64,000 nucleotides of DNA from Streptomyces nigrescens (GCA_024349765.1 AP026073.1:806001-870000); one strand, 5' to 3'. Positions 28,889 to 39,618 are shown, counted from the first letter of the stretch. Notes: generated by a model not told the origin, from the letters alone. Made by a program: numbers and translations.

Positions 28889-31611
28889 GAGGGGTCCCCC
28901 GCTCTCAACTCGGTGCTCTCCCGCCGCCGTTCGCCCACCCACGCCTGGACCAGGGCGACCGCCAGGGCCAGGACGACCACGCCCGCCGACGGCAGCAGCA
29001 GGGACGCGGGATCGGTCTGCAGCCGTACGGTGCCCGGCCCGCCGCCGGCCGTGCCGGGCAGGGCGAGCGGGGTGAGGTCCGTGCCCGGGCCCAGCAGCCG
29101 GATCGCGGCGGCCCCGGCCAGCACCCCGCCGACCGCCGCGAGCAGCGCCGGCGGCAGCGCCTCCAGCACCATCAGCCGCCGTCCCCGGCCCGGGGGCAGC
29201 CCCATCGTGCGGAGCCCGGCCAGGAGACGGGTGCGTTCCGGTGCGGTCCGCAGCAGGGAGAGGAGCAGGGCGAGCAGCGCGAACCCGGCACCGGCCACCA
29301 CGGCGGCGGTGTAGAGGCGTTCGGCGCCCTGCTGGAGCGGCGAATCGGCCAGCTCGGCGCGTTCGGCGGAGCGCAGCGACACCTGGACGGCGAGGGACGC
29401 CGGGGCGTGGGCGCGGACCGCGGCCCGCAGCGCCCCGGCGTCCAGCCCGCGGCCGGACAGCAGCATCGTGGTGGGGCCGTTGTCCGCCTCGGCGTAGGTG
29501 TCGGGGTGCACCCGGGCCACGCTCCGGGCGTTGATCAGCACGAAGTCGCCGCCCGGCTGGGCCGGGGTGTCGGCGCGCACCGCCCGGGGGCGGACGACGA
29601 GTTGGCCGAACTCCGGTTGCAGCGCCATCGGGGCGTCGCCGAACCGGGTCCGTACGCGCGGGGAGACGATCGCGGGCAGCGGCCGGTCACCGCCCGGGTC
29701 GGCGAGGTCGGCGGCGGGGAAGGCACCCAGCCCCATGGCGCGGGCGAGCCGGGCGTACGCCTCGGGTTCGGCGATCACCAGGTAGAGGGGCGGGCCGCCG
29801 TCGTCCGCGGTCAGCGCGCTGATCCGCAGCGGTACGGCGTCCTCGACGCCCGGCACCCGGGCCACGGCGTGCTGCAGCGCGGCGGGCAGCGGCCGTTCGG
29901 CGGAGATCCGGGCCTCGGCGCCGACCGCGGTCAGCGCCGCACGGTCCCGGGCCGTGGCGACCCCGGCGAGCACCGAGCCGCCGAACGACGCGGTGGTCAG
30001 CGCGACCAGGAGGGCCAGCAGCGGCAGGCCCGCGGTGGCCGGGGCGCGGCCCGCGCGGGCCAGGGCCAGGAAGCCGGTCAGTCCGGACGTGCGGGCGGCC
30101 GGGCGGGCCGCCAGCCGCAGTGGCAGCGGCCACAGCCGCAGCAGCACCAGCGCGGCGATCACGGCGACGAGCACCGGGGCCGCGCTGACCAGGGCGTCCA
30201 CGCCCCCGCCGGCCGTGGTGCGGCGGCGCAGCGCGACCACCGCGGCCACCGCCAGGACCAGCACGGTCAGTTCGGCGACCGTCCGGCGCCGGGAGGGGCG
30301 GGCGCCGGCCAGATCGGCACGGGCGGCCGGGCGGGGACGGCGGTGTGCGGCGGCGGCCCGCAGCGGCAGTGCGAGCGTGCCCAGCAGCCCGGCCCCGGCC
30401 GCCGCCAGCAGCGCCGGCACCACCCGCTCACCGGGCACCAGCAGCAGCGCCAGCCCGCCGCCGGCCGCCGCGGCGGGCAGTGCCACCACCGCGGTCTCCG
30501 CCGCCAGCCGCCCGGCCAGGCCCGTCAGCGACGCGCCGCGGGCCCGCAGCAGCGCCAGTTCCGGGCGGCGGCGGTCCGCGGTCAGCGCACCGGCCATCAG
30601 CAGCACGATCCCCGCGACGGTGCCGAGGCCGCACGCCGCCACCGCGATGACCGGGGCGATCGCCGCCCGGGTCCGTGCGTAGCCGTCCAGCAGACCGTCC
30701 ACCGCGCTGTCGGCCAGCGCGCCGGTACCGGCCACCGCGCGCAACTTGGCCAGCGTCGCGCCGTGTTCGGCGGACGCCACCCGCTCCCGCAACAACGGGG
30801 CGTCCGCGGCGGTCAGCGCACCGGCGTCGACCGGATAGTGCCAGAACTTCTCCGGCTCCCCGGCGGTGGCGAGCAGCGCCGGCCCGTCCCCGGGAGCCAG
30901 CAGCAGCCCGGCGCGCCAGAACCGCTGCGCCGGCACCCCCTCGGTCACGGCCCGGCGCGGCGCCGCCCGCAGCGCATCGGCGGCCCAGTAGTCGCCGTCC
31001 GGCTCCCGCGGCGCGAGCAGTCCGGAGATCCGTACGGTCAGCCCGTTCAGATGCAGGGTGCGGCCGGTGCGCAGGTGCAGGGTGCGGGCGGTGGCCGTGG
31101 TCACCGCGGCCTCCAGCGTGCCCGCCCCCGGGGCGCCGGCGCGCGGCAGCCGGCCCTCGGTGACGGTCGCGTGCCGGCCGAGGCCGGAGGCCGCGTACAG
31201 CGACAGCTCCGGATCGACGCCGTCCGGCCGCGGCAGCCAGGGGTCCCCGGCCGTCAGCGGCTTCGTGGTGCGGACGCCGTGCACCGCGTCCGCCGCCGGG
31301 GTCCGCAGCGGGGCGTGGAACAGGCCCCGGATCGCCCGGTCCTGACGGTCCAGCGCCGCCGCCGTGTAACCGGCCGCCGGGTCCGCGCCGGTGACGTCCG
31401 CCCGGCCGACGGAGACCTCCACCGCCCGCTGCTCGGGCGGCGCCGAGCCGAGCGCATCGCGCAGCCCCGCCGTCTCGTACGCCGTCACCCCGCGCGGGAA
31501 CGCCGCCGCGAGGAACGCCGTGACCAGCACCAGCGCGCCCAGCGCCAGCGCCGCGGCGCGCGCGGACCGCAACCGGATGCCCAGCCAACCCGGCCGGGTG
31601 AGCGCCTTCAC
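28885..31611 (-). CDS. FtsX-type ABC permease, 908 aa
   Basis: A large permease with the double MacB/FtsX layout: an N-terminal helix (ALALGALVLVTAFLAAAFPR), a long extracytoplasmic domain, a first FtsX core near 330-430 (VIAVAACGLGTVAGIVLLMA), a second periplasmic-like region, and a last FtsX core at about 765-890 (VVAGAGFALLALLLSLL). GTG 31611 starts it. It is followed by the ATPase with a 4-nt overlap and preceded by a second giant permease 46 bp upstream. The substrate is not indicated; relatives export lipoproteins, peptides or antibiotics. Confidence 0.86.
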
Positions 31612-31657
31612 CGGTCCTCACCCGCCCGCCGCGCCGTCGCCGTCACTGCCGCCACCG

Positions 31658-34600
31658 TCACCGCACCCCCTGCCCGCGCAGCGCCGCCACCGGGTCGCCG
31701 CGGCGCAGCCCGAGGGCCGCGACGACCAGCAGCGGCCCGGCCGCGACCGCCGCCAGCAGCCCGGCCACCTGGCCGGCCGGCAGCTCCACCAGCACCGGCG
31801 GCACCGGGCGGGTGGCCTGCCCGGTCAGCACGACCAGCGGCACCACCGCCCGGGTCAGCACCGCCCCCAGCACCCCGCCGACGGCCAGCGCCAGCACGAT
31901 CAGCACCCCCTGCTCGGCGGCGAGCATCCGGGCCAGCTGCCGGCGCGGCGCCCCCAGCGCCCGCAACACCGCGAACTCGCGGTCGCGTTCGCGGACCGAC
32001 CCGGCGGCCCCGACCGCGAAACCGACCGCCGCCAGCGCCACCGCGACCACCGCGGCCGCGGTCAGCGCGGTCTGCGGACCGAGCCCCAGCGGATCGTCGT
32101 GCAGTTCCCGGGCGATCTCCGCGCGCACCAGGACCTGGCCGGGGTCGGTGTCCGGGCGGGCGCGCAGCGCCTCGACGACCCGGTCCACCGCGCCCGGCCG
32201 GGGCCGCAGCCACCACTCGGTGGCGGTCAGCGGCGCGGCGTCGAGGTCGGCCAGCGCCGCGTTGACGGCCCCGAAGTCGACCAGCAGCCCGCCACCGGCC
32301 GGCGGGCCGTCCGCCGGGCCGGGCAGCGCCCGCACCGCCCGCACGATCCGCGCCTTCACCTGCTGCCCGCCGACCGGCAGATCGACCACCGACCCGACCC
32401 GGGAGCCGCTGTCGCGCAGATACGCGTCGGTGGCCACGGCGGCGAGCGGCGGCAGCGGCGGATGCGCGACGGTGATCCGCACGGTCGTCACCGCCGCGCT
32501 CCACTCGTCGGGCCGGGCACCGGTGTCGTACGTCTGCGCCAGCAGCCCGCCGGCGGGCACCTCGGCCCGGCCCGCGCGCGGCCCGAACGGCTGGCCCAGG
32601 TAACTGCTCTTCTCGGTGATGCGGGCCCGCCAGCCCAGCCCGGCCGGCGCGGTGCGCGGGCGGACGGTCCCACCTGCGGTGACGGCCTGCGCGGCGGAGA
32701 CGGTCAGCCGCTGACGGTACGACACCGGCGACTGGTCCATGTCGGCCAGCAGGCCGGTCACCCGCAGCGGCCCGGCCGGGCGCCCGGCCGGCGGACCCGC
32801 CGCGGCGGTCAGGTCCGCGCGCAGGGTGTGCGGCCGGCCGTCGGCCGCGAGCCGGCCCAGCGGCAGCGTGTACGGCACCCCGAACCGGTCGGTGACCTGG
32901 ACGGAGAGGGTCGCGGACACCGGCCCGGTGTCCTTCCCGGGATTGCCGAGCCGCGGGCCGTCGGCCACCGGCGGCAGCGCCTTGACGGACCGCAGCTCCG
33001 CCGTCACCCGCAACGCGGCGGTATCGGAGGGGAGTTGAAGCCCCACGGTCCGGTCGTCCTCCGGCGCCACCGCGCGCAGCACCCCGTCCGCGGCGCCCGC
33101 CGAGTCCGCGGTACCACCCGCCAGGTCGCCGCGCAGCAGCAGCGCGCCCGCCGACCTTCGGGAGTCCACCGCGAGCAGTGAGGAGGACCGCTCGCCCGAC
33201 AGGTCCAGGTTCACGATCCCCACCGGCAGCGCCGCGGCCACCCCCGGCACCGCCGCGTAGCCGCCGCCCTGCCCCATCTCCGGTGTCCTGCTGGCCAGTA
33301 CGCGCACCGCCGCGCCCGCCCGGAAGTCGGCCTGGTCGTCCTGCGAGCGCTGCCAGGACGCGCGCTGGCCGATCGCCAGCATGCCCAGCGCGGTGGCCAG
33401 CACCAGCAGCAGCACCGGTCCGGCGCCCCGGCCCGCGTACCCGCCGCCCGTGCGGAGGCCGGTGCCGGGGGAGGTGCGCCGGCTGATCTGCCAGCCGGCC
33501 AGCGCCGCGGCCAGGCCCCGGCCGCGGGCCGCGCCCCGCTCGGCGATCCGGGCCGCGAGCGGCAGCAGCCGCAGCGTCAGCACCGTACCGGCGAGCAGCG
33601 CCAGCGCCGGGGCGGCCACCAGCACCGGGTCGACGCCCAGCGCGCCGGTCCCGTCCCCGGTCAGCACCCCGCCGCCCGCCCCGCCGTTCGCGGTCCGCTG
33701 CCGCAACTGCCAGTACGCCACCCCGGCGATCACCAGCAGCCCCACATCCGCGCCGGCCCGTGCGGCACCGGGCAGCGCACCGGCCCGCCGCCGGCGCGGC
33801 GCGTCGGACCCGGTCCCGAGCAGCGCGGGGGCGGCGACCGCGAGGGCGCAGCCCAGGGCCACGGCGGCGCCGGTCAGCCAGGTCGCGACGGTGAGCCGGG
33901 TGTCCAGCGGCAGCCCGATCCGGGCCAGGGCGCCGTGGGAGGCCAGCAGCCGGATCAGCGGTCCGGACAGCAGCGGCCCGGCGACCGCGGCCGGGACGGC
34001 CAGCAGCAGCGACTCGGCGAGGGCCAGCCCGGCCAGCTGCCGCCGGGCGGCGCCGCGGGCCCGCAACAGGGCCGTCTCGCCGGCCCGTTCACCGCTCAGC
34101 ATCCGGGCGACCAGCAGCAGCGCGTACCCGGCGAGCAGGACCAGCTGGAGCGCGACGATCAGGATCGCTGCGCGGTTCACCAGCAGCGCTCGCCGCAACT
34201 GCCCCAGCGCCGCGGGCAGATCGGTGCTCGCGGTGGCATGGCCGGCGAACGCCGGATCGGCCATCAGCGCCTTGGGGGCCCGGCCGGCCGCGGCACCGAG
34301 CGCCGGCAGCCGGTCCGCGGTCAGCGTGCGGAAGTCGGCGGTGGCGAGCCAGCCCACCGAGTCCTGCACCAGCCGTCCGTCGCGGAACGCCGCCGGGTCG
34401 GCCAGCAGCGGCCCGTAGGTGGTGAAGCCGACCGTGCGCACCCCTCGGCCGCCGAGGTCGTCGAGGTTCCAGTACGGGTCGGTGCGGTCCTCGGGCCGGT
34501 AGACGCCGGTGACCTGGACGGTCAGATGCGGCGGTCCGGACAGCCGGTTGTCCAGCGTGAACCGCCGTCCGGGCCCGGCCCCGAGCCGGGCGGCCGCGGC

Positions 34601-35089
34601 CTCGGGCAGCGCGACCGGCAGCGGACCGTGCCGTTCCGCCGTGGGCCAGCGGCCCCTGACGAGGGTGAGCCGGGAGCGGTCGAGGGCCGCGAGCTGGGTG
34701 AGGTCCGGTTCACCGGTGCGGCCCCGGGACGGCGGGCGCGTCCGGGGCAGTGCGTACGGCCCGGAGCGGGTCAGCGTCCGCACCGTGTACGGCAGCCCGT
34801 CGAACGCCCGCCGGGCCGCCGCGGCCACCGCCCGGTCCGCGGACTGCCTTGCTTCGGGCGGGAGTTGGGCCTTCACCTGGAGCGCGGCGGCCGCTGCCGA
34901 CCTGGTCCGCAGCGCCTGCCGGAGCCCGGCGTCGCCGACCGACTCCGAGAACGCCGCCAGTGTCGCCAGCACCGTCCCGGTCAGCAGCACCGACAGCAGG
35001 GCGGCGGCCAGCAGCAGGCGGTGCGCCCGCACGCGCAGTACGGCATAGCCGGCCACGGTCCCCCCTGCCGTGTTCGGCGTCGAACCCAT
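31658..35089 (-). CDS. FtsX-type ABC permease, 1143 aa
   Basis: The first gene of the exporter operon. The N-terminal membrane helix is LLLAAALLSVLLTGTVLATL; extracytoplasmic domains follow; FtsX cores lie near 310-430 (ILIVALQLVLLAGYALLLVA) and 1015-1135 (AEQGVLIVLALAVGGVLGAV). The gene is longer than usual MacB-type permeases. ATG 35089 has no Shine-Dalgarno; GTG 35056 behind AGGGGGG is a fair alternative that drops 11 residues. The two permeases are similar in layout but not obviously recent duplicates and probably form a heterodimer with the single ATPase. Confidence 0.85.
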   Translation of the reverse strand: MGSTPNTAGGTVAGYAVLRVRAHRLLLAAALLSVLLTGTVLATLAAFSESVGDAGLRQALRTRSAAAAALQVKAQLPPEARQSADRAVAAAARRAFDGLPYTVRTLTRSGPYALPRTRPPSRGRTGEPDLTQLAALDRSRLTLVRGRWPTAERHGPLPVALPEAAAARLGAGPGRRFTLDNRLSGPPHLTVQVTGVYRPEDRTDPYWNLDDLGGRGVRTVGFTTYGPLLADPAAFRDGRLVQDSVGWLATADFRTLTADRLPALGAAAGRAPKALMADPAFAGHATASTDLPAALGQLRRALLVNRAAILIVALQLVLLAGYALLLVARMLSGERAGETALLRARGAARRQLAGLALAESLLLAVPAAVAGPLLSGPLIRLLASHGALARIGLPLDTRLTVATWLTGAAVALGCALAVAAPALLGTGSDAPRRRRAGALPGAARAGADVGLLVIAGVAYWQLRQRTANGGAGGGVLTGDGTGALGVDPVLVAAPALALLAGTVLTLRLLPLAARIAERGAARGRGLAAALAGWQISRRTSPGTGLRTGGGYAGRGAGPVLLLVLATALGMLAIGQRASWQRSQDDQADFRAGAAVRVLASRTPEMGQGGGYAAVPGVAAALPVGIVNLDLSGERSSSLLAVDSRRSAGALLLRGDLAGGTADSAGAADGVLRAVAPEDDRTVGLQLPSDTAALRVTAELRSVKALPPVADGPRLGNPGKDTGPVSATLSVQVTDRFGVPYTLPLGRLAADGRPHTLRADLTAAAGPPAGRPAGPLRVTGLLADMDQSPVSYRQRLTVSAAQAVTAGGTVRPRTAPAGLGWRARITEKSSYLGQPFGPRAGRAEVPAGGLLAQTYDTGARPDEWSAAVTTVRITVAHPPLPPLAAVATDAYLRDSGSRVGSVVDLPVGGQQVKARIVRAVRALPGPADGPPAGGGLLVDFGAVNAALADLDAAPLTATEWWLRPRPGAVDRVVEALRARPDTDPGQVLVRAEIARELHDDPLGLGPQTALTAAAVVAVALAAVGFAVGAAGSVRERDREFAVLRALGAPRRQLARMLAAEQGVLIVLALAVGGVLGAVLTRAVVPLVVLTGQATRPVPPVLVELPAGQVAGLLAAVAAGPLLVVAALGLRRGDPVAALRGQGVR

Positions 35090-35311
35090 TCGGTCGTACG
35101 CAGTCCTCTGAACGCACCCGGCCGGGCGGAGTCAGCCGCCCGGATTCACACGAATGATCGACGCAACGGATGAAACGGATGCTGTCAGAGTGCGGGGCGT
35201 CCGGTAAGCGGTTTCCGGGGTCCCTTGACCGGATCGTGACGGGAGGTGTCCGGGAGTACACCCCGGGGCGCGACGGGGTGTGGGAGGTGTGACGTATCTC
35301 TCGCGCCGGCG

Positions 35312-35716
35312 TCAGTCCGCGGTGTTGATCATCGACGCGGCCGCGTACGTGAGGTAGTCCCACAGCTGCTTTTCGTGTTCCCCGGCCAGGCCGAGCGAGT
35401 CCACCGCGTCCCGCATGTGCCGCAGCCAGGCGTCGTGCGCGGCCCGGTCGACGGTGAACGGCGCGTGCCGCATCCGCAGCCGGGGGTGCCCGCGGCCGTC
35501 GCTGTACGTGCGGGGGCCGCCCCAGTACTGCATGAGGAAGAGCGCCAGCCGCTCCTCGGCCGGCCCCAGGTCCTCCTCCGGGTACATCGGCCGCAGCAGC
35601 GGGTCCTCGGCGACTCCCTGGTAGAAGCGGTGCACCAGGCGCCGGAAGGTCTCCTCGCCACCGACCTGTTCGTAGAAGGTCTGCTCCTGCAGCGTGCCGC
35701 GTGGAATCTCGTTCAC
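35312..35716 (-). CDS. glbO: group II truncated haemoglobin
   Basis: A 134-aa two-over-two globin. It begins [20 protein letters not shown] as in actinobacterial trHbO. Haem-pocket positions include Tyr in [12 protein letters not shown] (B10), the proximal His in [11 protein letters not shown] (F8) and Trp in [11 protein letters not shown] (G8). It binds O2 and NO and is thought to help respiratory or oxidative chemistry. GTG 35716 has GGAG very close to it, but the conserved N-terminus fixes this start. It is transcribed alone; the inverted-repeat element begins about 35 bp upstream. Confidence 0.94.
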   Translation of the reverse strand: MNEIPRGTLQEQTFYEQVGGEETFRRLVHRFYQGVAEDPLLRPMYPEEDLGPAEERLALFLMQYWGGPRTYSDGRGHPRLRMRHAPFTVDRAAHDAWLRHMRDAVDSLGLAGEHEKQLWDYLTYAAASMINTAD

Positions 35717-35749
35717 GGCTCCATGGTGGCATGGGGCGCCCCACACGTA

Positions 35750-36145
35750 TTTGCTGCGCCTCCCACGTACCCGTCTGCGGCGCCGCGGGTCGTCTCGCCG
35801 TTGCGCCTGGCGGCGGGCGTTTGTGTGTCGGGTGCGGTGCCGGCCCTCCAGACTTCGTCCTCCGGTCCAGCCCCTCCCGTGAGTGGGTGGTGAGAGGCCG
35901 GTGGGGGTGATTGTGGTCACTTCGCTGCCCGTGCGTGACCAGTGACGCCCGCCCCCACCCACCCGCACCCTTCCCCAACGGGAGGGGACGGGCCGGAGGG
36001 GCCTGGTGTGTGGACGTAAAGCGTCAGCAGTCCACACACCAGGCCCCGGAGGTCCGTCACCGCACCCACCACAACCCAGCCCGCCGCAGGCGCCACGGCG
36101 AACAACAACCGCGGCGGGACAGACGGGTACGTACGGGGCGCCGCA
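35750..36145. repeat. nested inverted-repeat element (MITE-like)
   Basis: The left arm (about 35750-35860) and right arm (about 36050-36145, inverted) match at roughly 80% by eye over about 100 bp, for example GCGCCTGGCGGCGGGC against GCGCCTGCGGCGGGC. A further partial copy of the outer arm lies at about 36145-36200 (CAACGGCGAGAACAACCGCG against CGGCGAACAACAACCGCGGC). The centre carries the perfect hairpin. No ORF with good codon use is inside. Confidence 0.7.
35998..36047. terminator. perfect 18-bp hairpin in the centre of the repeat element
   Basis: GGGGCCTGGTGTGTGGAC at 35998-36015 pairs exactly with 36030-36047 around a 14-nt loop. It could stop transcription between the FHA and haemoglobin genes, or be a structural part of the element. 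Confidence 0.6.
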
Positions 36146-36202
36146 AAGCGCGCAACGGCGAGAACAACCGCGGCGGGACGGCCAAGTACGTGGGAAGGAA
36201 GC

Positions 36203-37816
36203 TCAGCCGCGCCGCACCGTGAGCGTCGTCCAGGCGCCGACGTGCACCCGGTCGCCCTCGTGGAGCGGCACCGGCACGTACGGCTGGATCGGCTCCTCGG
36301 CGAGGTTGATCGTGGTGCCGTTGGTGGAGTTCTGGTCCACCACCGCCCAACTGCCGTCCTGCTGCTGCACCAGCAGCGCGTGCTGGTGCGAGACGCCCGG
36401 GTCCTCCGGTGCGCTGCCCAGGTCGATGTCCGGGGACTCGCCGGTGCTGTTGCGGCGGCGGCCCACCGCGAGCTGGCCGTTGGCGAGCGGCAGCACCTGC
36501 TCCGGGGAGTACGAGGGCAGGTTGAGCCCCGCCGCCTCCGGGCCGCTGCGGCCCATCATCGCCATGAAGTACTCGCGGTCCGGCGCGATCGCCACCACCC
36601 AGCCGTCACCGACGACCGGCGGCGGACCCTGCGGCGGCGCGGCGGGACCCTGGCCGGGGCCGGCGTTCCACTGCTGGTCCGGCCCGGGCCCCTGCGGCGG
36701 CATCTGCTGCTCGAACGGGGGCGGCGGCTGCTGGTCGTACGGACCGGGCTGCTGGTCGTACGGGCCCGGCTGCTGCGGCGGGAACGGTGCGGGCGGCTGC
36801 TGCTCGAACGGCGCCTGCGGGCCGGGGCCCGGCGGCGCGGGGGCCATCGGCGGCGGCGCGCCCTGGGCCGAGGGCGGGCTCAGGGGCCAGTCGTCGGCCT
36901 GCGGCGGCGGGCCGGGCTGGCCGGCCGGGCCGGGGCCGGGCATGCCGGGCGGCGGGCCGGGCTGGCCGGGGAAGCCACCGGGGCCGGGCTGGCCGGGACC
37001 GGGCGGCATGCCCTGCGGGGCCTGCGGCTGCTGGTGCTGCGGCGGCGGGAAGCCGTAACCGCCCTGGCCGTCCTGGCCGGGGGCGCCGGGACCGGGCATC
37101 GGCTGGCCGGGACCGGGGCCACCGGGACCCGGGCCGTGGCCGCCGGGGCCGGGTGCGGGCGGCGGGAAGCCGTAGCCGCCCTGGCCGCCCTGGGTACCGG
37201 GACCGCCGGGGCCGGGGGCGCCGGGCGGCGGGCCGGGCTGGCCCATGGGCTGGCCGGGCGGGGCGTAGGACATCGGGGAGTTGGTGAGGAAGTTGTAGCG
37301 GCACTCGGCGCAGAACGGTGCCATCCCGTCCCGCGGCGTACCGCACTGCGGGCACGGCTCACCCGGTGCGCCGGGACCGGACTGGTCGGGTCCGGGGCCG
37401 GGCATCGGCTGGCCGAGGCCGGGACCACCGGGGCCCGGACCGGGGGCACCGGGGCCGGGGGCCGGCGGCGGGAAGCCGTAACCGCCCTGGTCACCCTGGG
37501 GGCCGGGGCCACCGAAACCGGGGCCACCAGGGCCGGGGCCGGGGCCGCCGGGGCCGGGTGCGGGCGGCGGGAAGCCGTAGCCGCCCTGGCCGCCCTGGGT
37601 ACCGGGACCGCCGGGACCGGGACCGGGGGCGCCGGGCGGCGGGCCCGGCTGGCCCGGCGGCGGACCGGGCTGGCCGGTCGGCTGGCCGGGCGGTGGCGTG
37701 TTCAGGAAGCCGGCAGGCAGGGAGGGCGGCGGGGGCACAGCACCCGGCATCCGCTGGCCGCACACCTCGCACCAGTCTTCGGCCACCGACTGGTGGCCGT
37801 TCGGGCAGGTCGGCAT
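36203..37816 (-). CDS. FHA-domain protein with zinc ribbons
   Basis: A 537-aa protein. A zinc ribbon is at residues 4-22 (CPNGHQSVAEDWCEVCGQRM). A long Pro/Gly/Gln linker follows, with a second ribbon in its middle (CPQCGTPRDGMAPFCAECRY, near 160-180). A C-terminal FHA domain lies at about 440-535, with GRRRNSTGE, DPGVSHQHALLV and NSTNGTTINL as phosphothreonine-binding loops. FHA proteins such as GarA/OdhI are the effectors of PknG, so it is a candidate substrate of the kinase in this locus. It has no GarA-like N-terminal ETTS motif. ATG 37816 follows GGAGGGGG. A 331-bp gap with its own promoter separates it from the phosphatase gene. Confidence 0.9.
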   Translation of the reverse strand: MPTCPNGHQSVAEDWCEVCGQRMPGAVPPPPSLPAGFLNTPPPGQPTGQPGPPPGQPGPPPGAPGPGPGGPGTQGGQGGYGFPPPAPGPGGPGPGPGGPGFGGPGPQGDQGGYGFPPPAPGPGAPGPGPGGPGLGQPMPGPGPDQSGPGAPGEPCPQCGTPRDGMAPFCAECRYNFLTNSPMSYAPPGQPMGQPGPPPGAPGPGGPGTQGGQGGYGFPPPAPGPGGHGPGPGGPGPGQPMPGPGAPGQDGQGGYGFPPPQHQQPQAPQGMPPGPGQPGPGGFPGQPGPPPGMPGPGPAGQPGPPPQADDWPLSPPSAQGAPPPMAPAPPGPGPQAPFEQQPPAPFPPQQPGPYDQQPGPYDQQPPPPFEQQMPPQGPGPDQQWNAGPGQGPAAPPQGPPPVVGDGWVVAIAPDREYFMAMMGRSGPEAAGLNLPSYSPEQVLPLANGQLAVGRRRNSTGESPDIDLGSAPEDPGVSHQHALLVQQQDGSWAVVDQNSTNGTTINLAEEPIQPYVPVPLHEGDRVHVGAWTTLTVRRG

Positions 37817-38147
37817 GTCGGTTCTTCCCCCTCCGTACCGTTTTCTGTCGCTGGTACTGCTCGGTACTGATCGTGGTTCTCTGTCGCTTTATCCTCGCGC
37901 GAACGGTGCGCGCGGCGCGTGCGGCGGGAGTCATCCCGCCGGCCCCGGCACCCTTCGCCTTCGTCGCACAGTACCGGGCGCCGCATTGACGACGCCCACC
38001 ACCTTCGCAAGGAGTTTCGCACTCTCCTTCTTCCGTGCGACGTCGGACGGCCGGTCAGTGCCGCCCGAAGTCCCCGTGCCACGACCGGAATCGGGCCGAA
38101 CCTCCGCTAAGCCGTCATCCCTCCCTTGATGACTGGCTTGTGGTGAT
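37817..38147. promoter_or_regulatory. intergenic between PP2C and FHA genes
   Basis: A 331-bp region with no supported gene. It should hold the FHA promoter. A GC-rich partial dyad is near 37905-37935. Nothing else is evident. Confidence 0.35.
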
Positions 38148-39617
38148 TCAGCCGGTCCGGTCGGGGGCCGGTGCAGGGAACGGCACCACCGCCACGGTGA
38201 CGTTGTCGTGCCCGCCGCCGGCGAGCGCATGGGCGACCAGCGCCCGGGCCGCGGGCAGCGGCCGGGCCGGCGCGTCGTACGGCAGCACCGCGGCCATCTG
38301 CTCCGCGGTGTCGGCGTAGTTCCACAGCCCGTCCGTGCACACCACCACGACGCCCGGGCCGTCCGGCTTGAACGACGCGGTGTGCGGCTCGACCTCGTAG
38401 GCGTCCGCGCCCAGCCAGCCGGTGATGGCGTGTGCCCGCTGGTCGGCGTTGGCCTCTTCCTCGGACATCAGGTTGTTGGCGACCATCTGGGCGGCCCAGG
38501 AGTCGTCCTCGGTGAGCCGTACGGGCGGCGCCGTGCGGTCGTTGGGGATCCAGTACGCGCGGCTGTCGCCGACCCAGCCGACGGTCAGCAGCTCCCCGCC
38601 GACCAGCACGCCGACGATGGTGCAGGCCGGGGCGTTCTGCTGGCGGTGCTCGTCGTGTGCGATCGAGGGGTCGGAGGCGAGTGCGTCCACCGCCGTGGAG
38701 GCGGTCAGCACGGCCTCGTGCATGGCCTGCTGGGGGTGGGTGCCGCGCGGCAGCGACGCCGCCAGGGCCTCGCCGGCCGCCTCGGACGCCGCCCGGGACG
38801 CGTCGTCCGGGCGGGTCGCCGAGGAGACGCCGTCACAGACCACGGCCACCACGGCGGGCGCGCCGTCCGGCAGCGCGGCGGCCCGCAGCGCGAAGAAGTC
38901 CTCGTTGCGGTGGTGGCGGTGGCCCCGGTCGCTGACCGCCGCGACGCCCGCCAGCTCCCGCTCCATGTGGTCCCGTTCCGGTCCCGTGGCGGCGGGTTCC
39001 GGGGCGGCCTCCGGGGCGGGCGCGGCGACGGGCGGTGCCGGCGCCGGCGGGGGATCGAAGGGCGAGCCGCCCGACGGCGGGTCGAACGGCGACCGCTCCG
39101 ACGGGGGATCGAAGGGCGTCTCCTCCGGGGCGGTCGCACCGGCCCCGTCCGCGGTCGCCCCGGTCGCGCCTGCCCCGTCGGCGTTCGCCCCGGCCGCGGC
39201 GTCGGCGACCGCCTCGTACCCGGCGACCCGCGGATCGGCCAGCGGACCGGCAGGCGGACCGGCCGGCGGGCCCGCGTCCGCACCCGGCAGACGGGTGCCG
39301 GGGTCGGGCGGCGGCGGCCCGGCCGGGGAACCGCCGGCGGGCGGTGCGGGAGGTACGGGAGGTGCGGGCGGCACCGGGGGCCGTGGCGGCACCGGAGGCG
39401 CGGGCGGCGCCAGTTCGTACACCGACGGCTCCGACGACTCCGGCCCCTCCGGCGCCTCCGACGTCCCCGACGGATCCGAAGCCGCCTGTGTCGTCGGCGC
39501 CGCCTGCGCCCCGGCCGCCGCTGCCGGCAGGACGGCGCCGCACCGTCCGCAGAACCTGTCCGCCGCCTCGTACGGCTCGTCGCAGCCCGCACACCGGAAC
39601 GGCCCAGTCACACCCAT
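38148..39617 (-). CDS. PP2C-family Ser/Thr phosphatase with zinc ribbon
   Basis: A 489-aa protein. A zinc ribbon is at residues 9-30 (CAGCDEPYEAADRFCGRCG). A long Pro/Ala/Gly linker (about 40-220) includes four FDPPS words. The PP2C domain spans about 225-480: VSDRGHRHHRNEDFF, VVAVVCDGVSSATRP, VGWVGDSRAYWIP, VVVVCTDGLWNY and GGHDNVTVAVV, with the metal-binding Asp residues present. It would reverse phosphorylation by the PknG-like kinase upstream. ATG 39617 lies one base after the kinase stop; an 11-bp duplication (GTCACACCCAT on the plus strand, 39607-39628) spans this junction. It has no membrane segment. Confidence 0.92.
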   Translation of the reverse strand: MGVTGPFRCAGCDEPYEAADRFCGRCGAVLPAAAAGAQAAPTTQAASDPSGTSEAPEGPESSEPSVYELAPPAPPVPPRPPVPPAPPVPPAPPAGGSPAGPPPPDPGTRLPGADAGPPAGPPAGPLADPRVAGYEAVADAAAGANADGAGATGATADGAGATAPEETPFDPPSERSPFDPPSGGSPFDPPPAPAPPVAAPAPEAAPEPAATGPERDHMERELAGVAAVSDRGHRHHRNEDFFALRAAALPDGAPAVVAVVCDGVSSATRPDDASRAASEAAGEALAASLPRGTHPQQAMHEAVLTASTAVDALASDPSIAHDEHRQQNAPACTIVGVLVGGELLTVGWVGDSRAYWIPNDRTAPPVRLTEDDSWAAQMVANNLMSEEEANADQRAHAITGWLGADAYEVEPHTASFKPDGPGVVVVCTDGLWNYADTAEQMAAVLPYDAPARPLPAARALVAHALAGGGHDNVTVAVVPFPAPAPDRTG

Positions 39618-39618
39618 G

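Noticed and set aside
35490-36222. Plus- and minus-strand frames across the inverted-repeat element
   Set aside because: They have no ribosome-binding site, are rich in Arg/Pro/Thr, and change frame across the arms. The structure is better read as a repeat.
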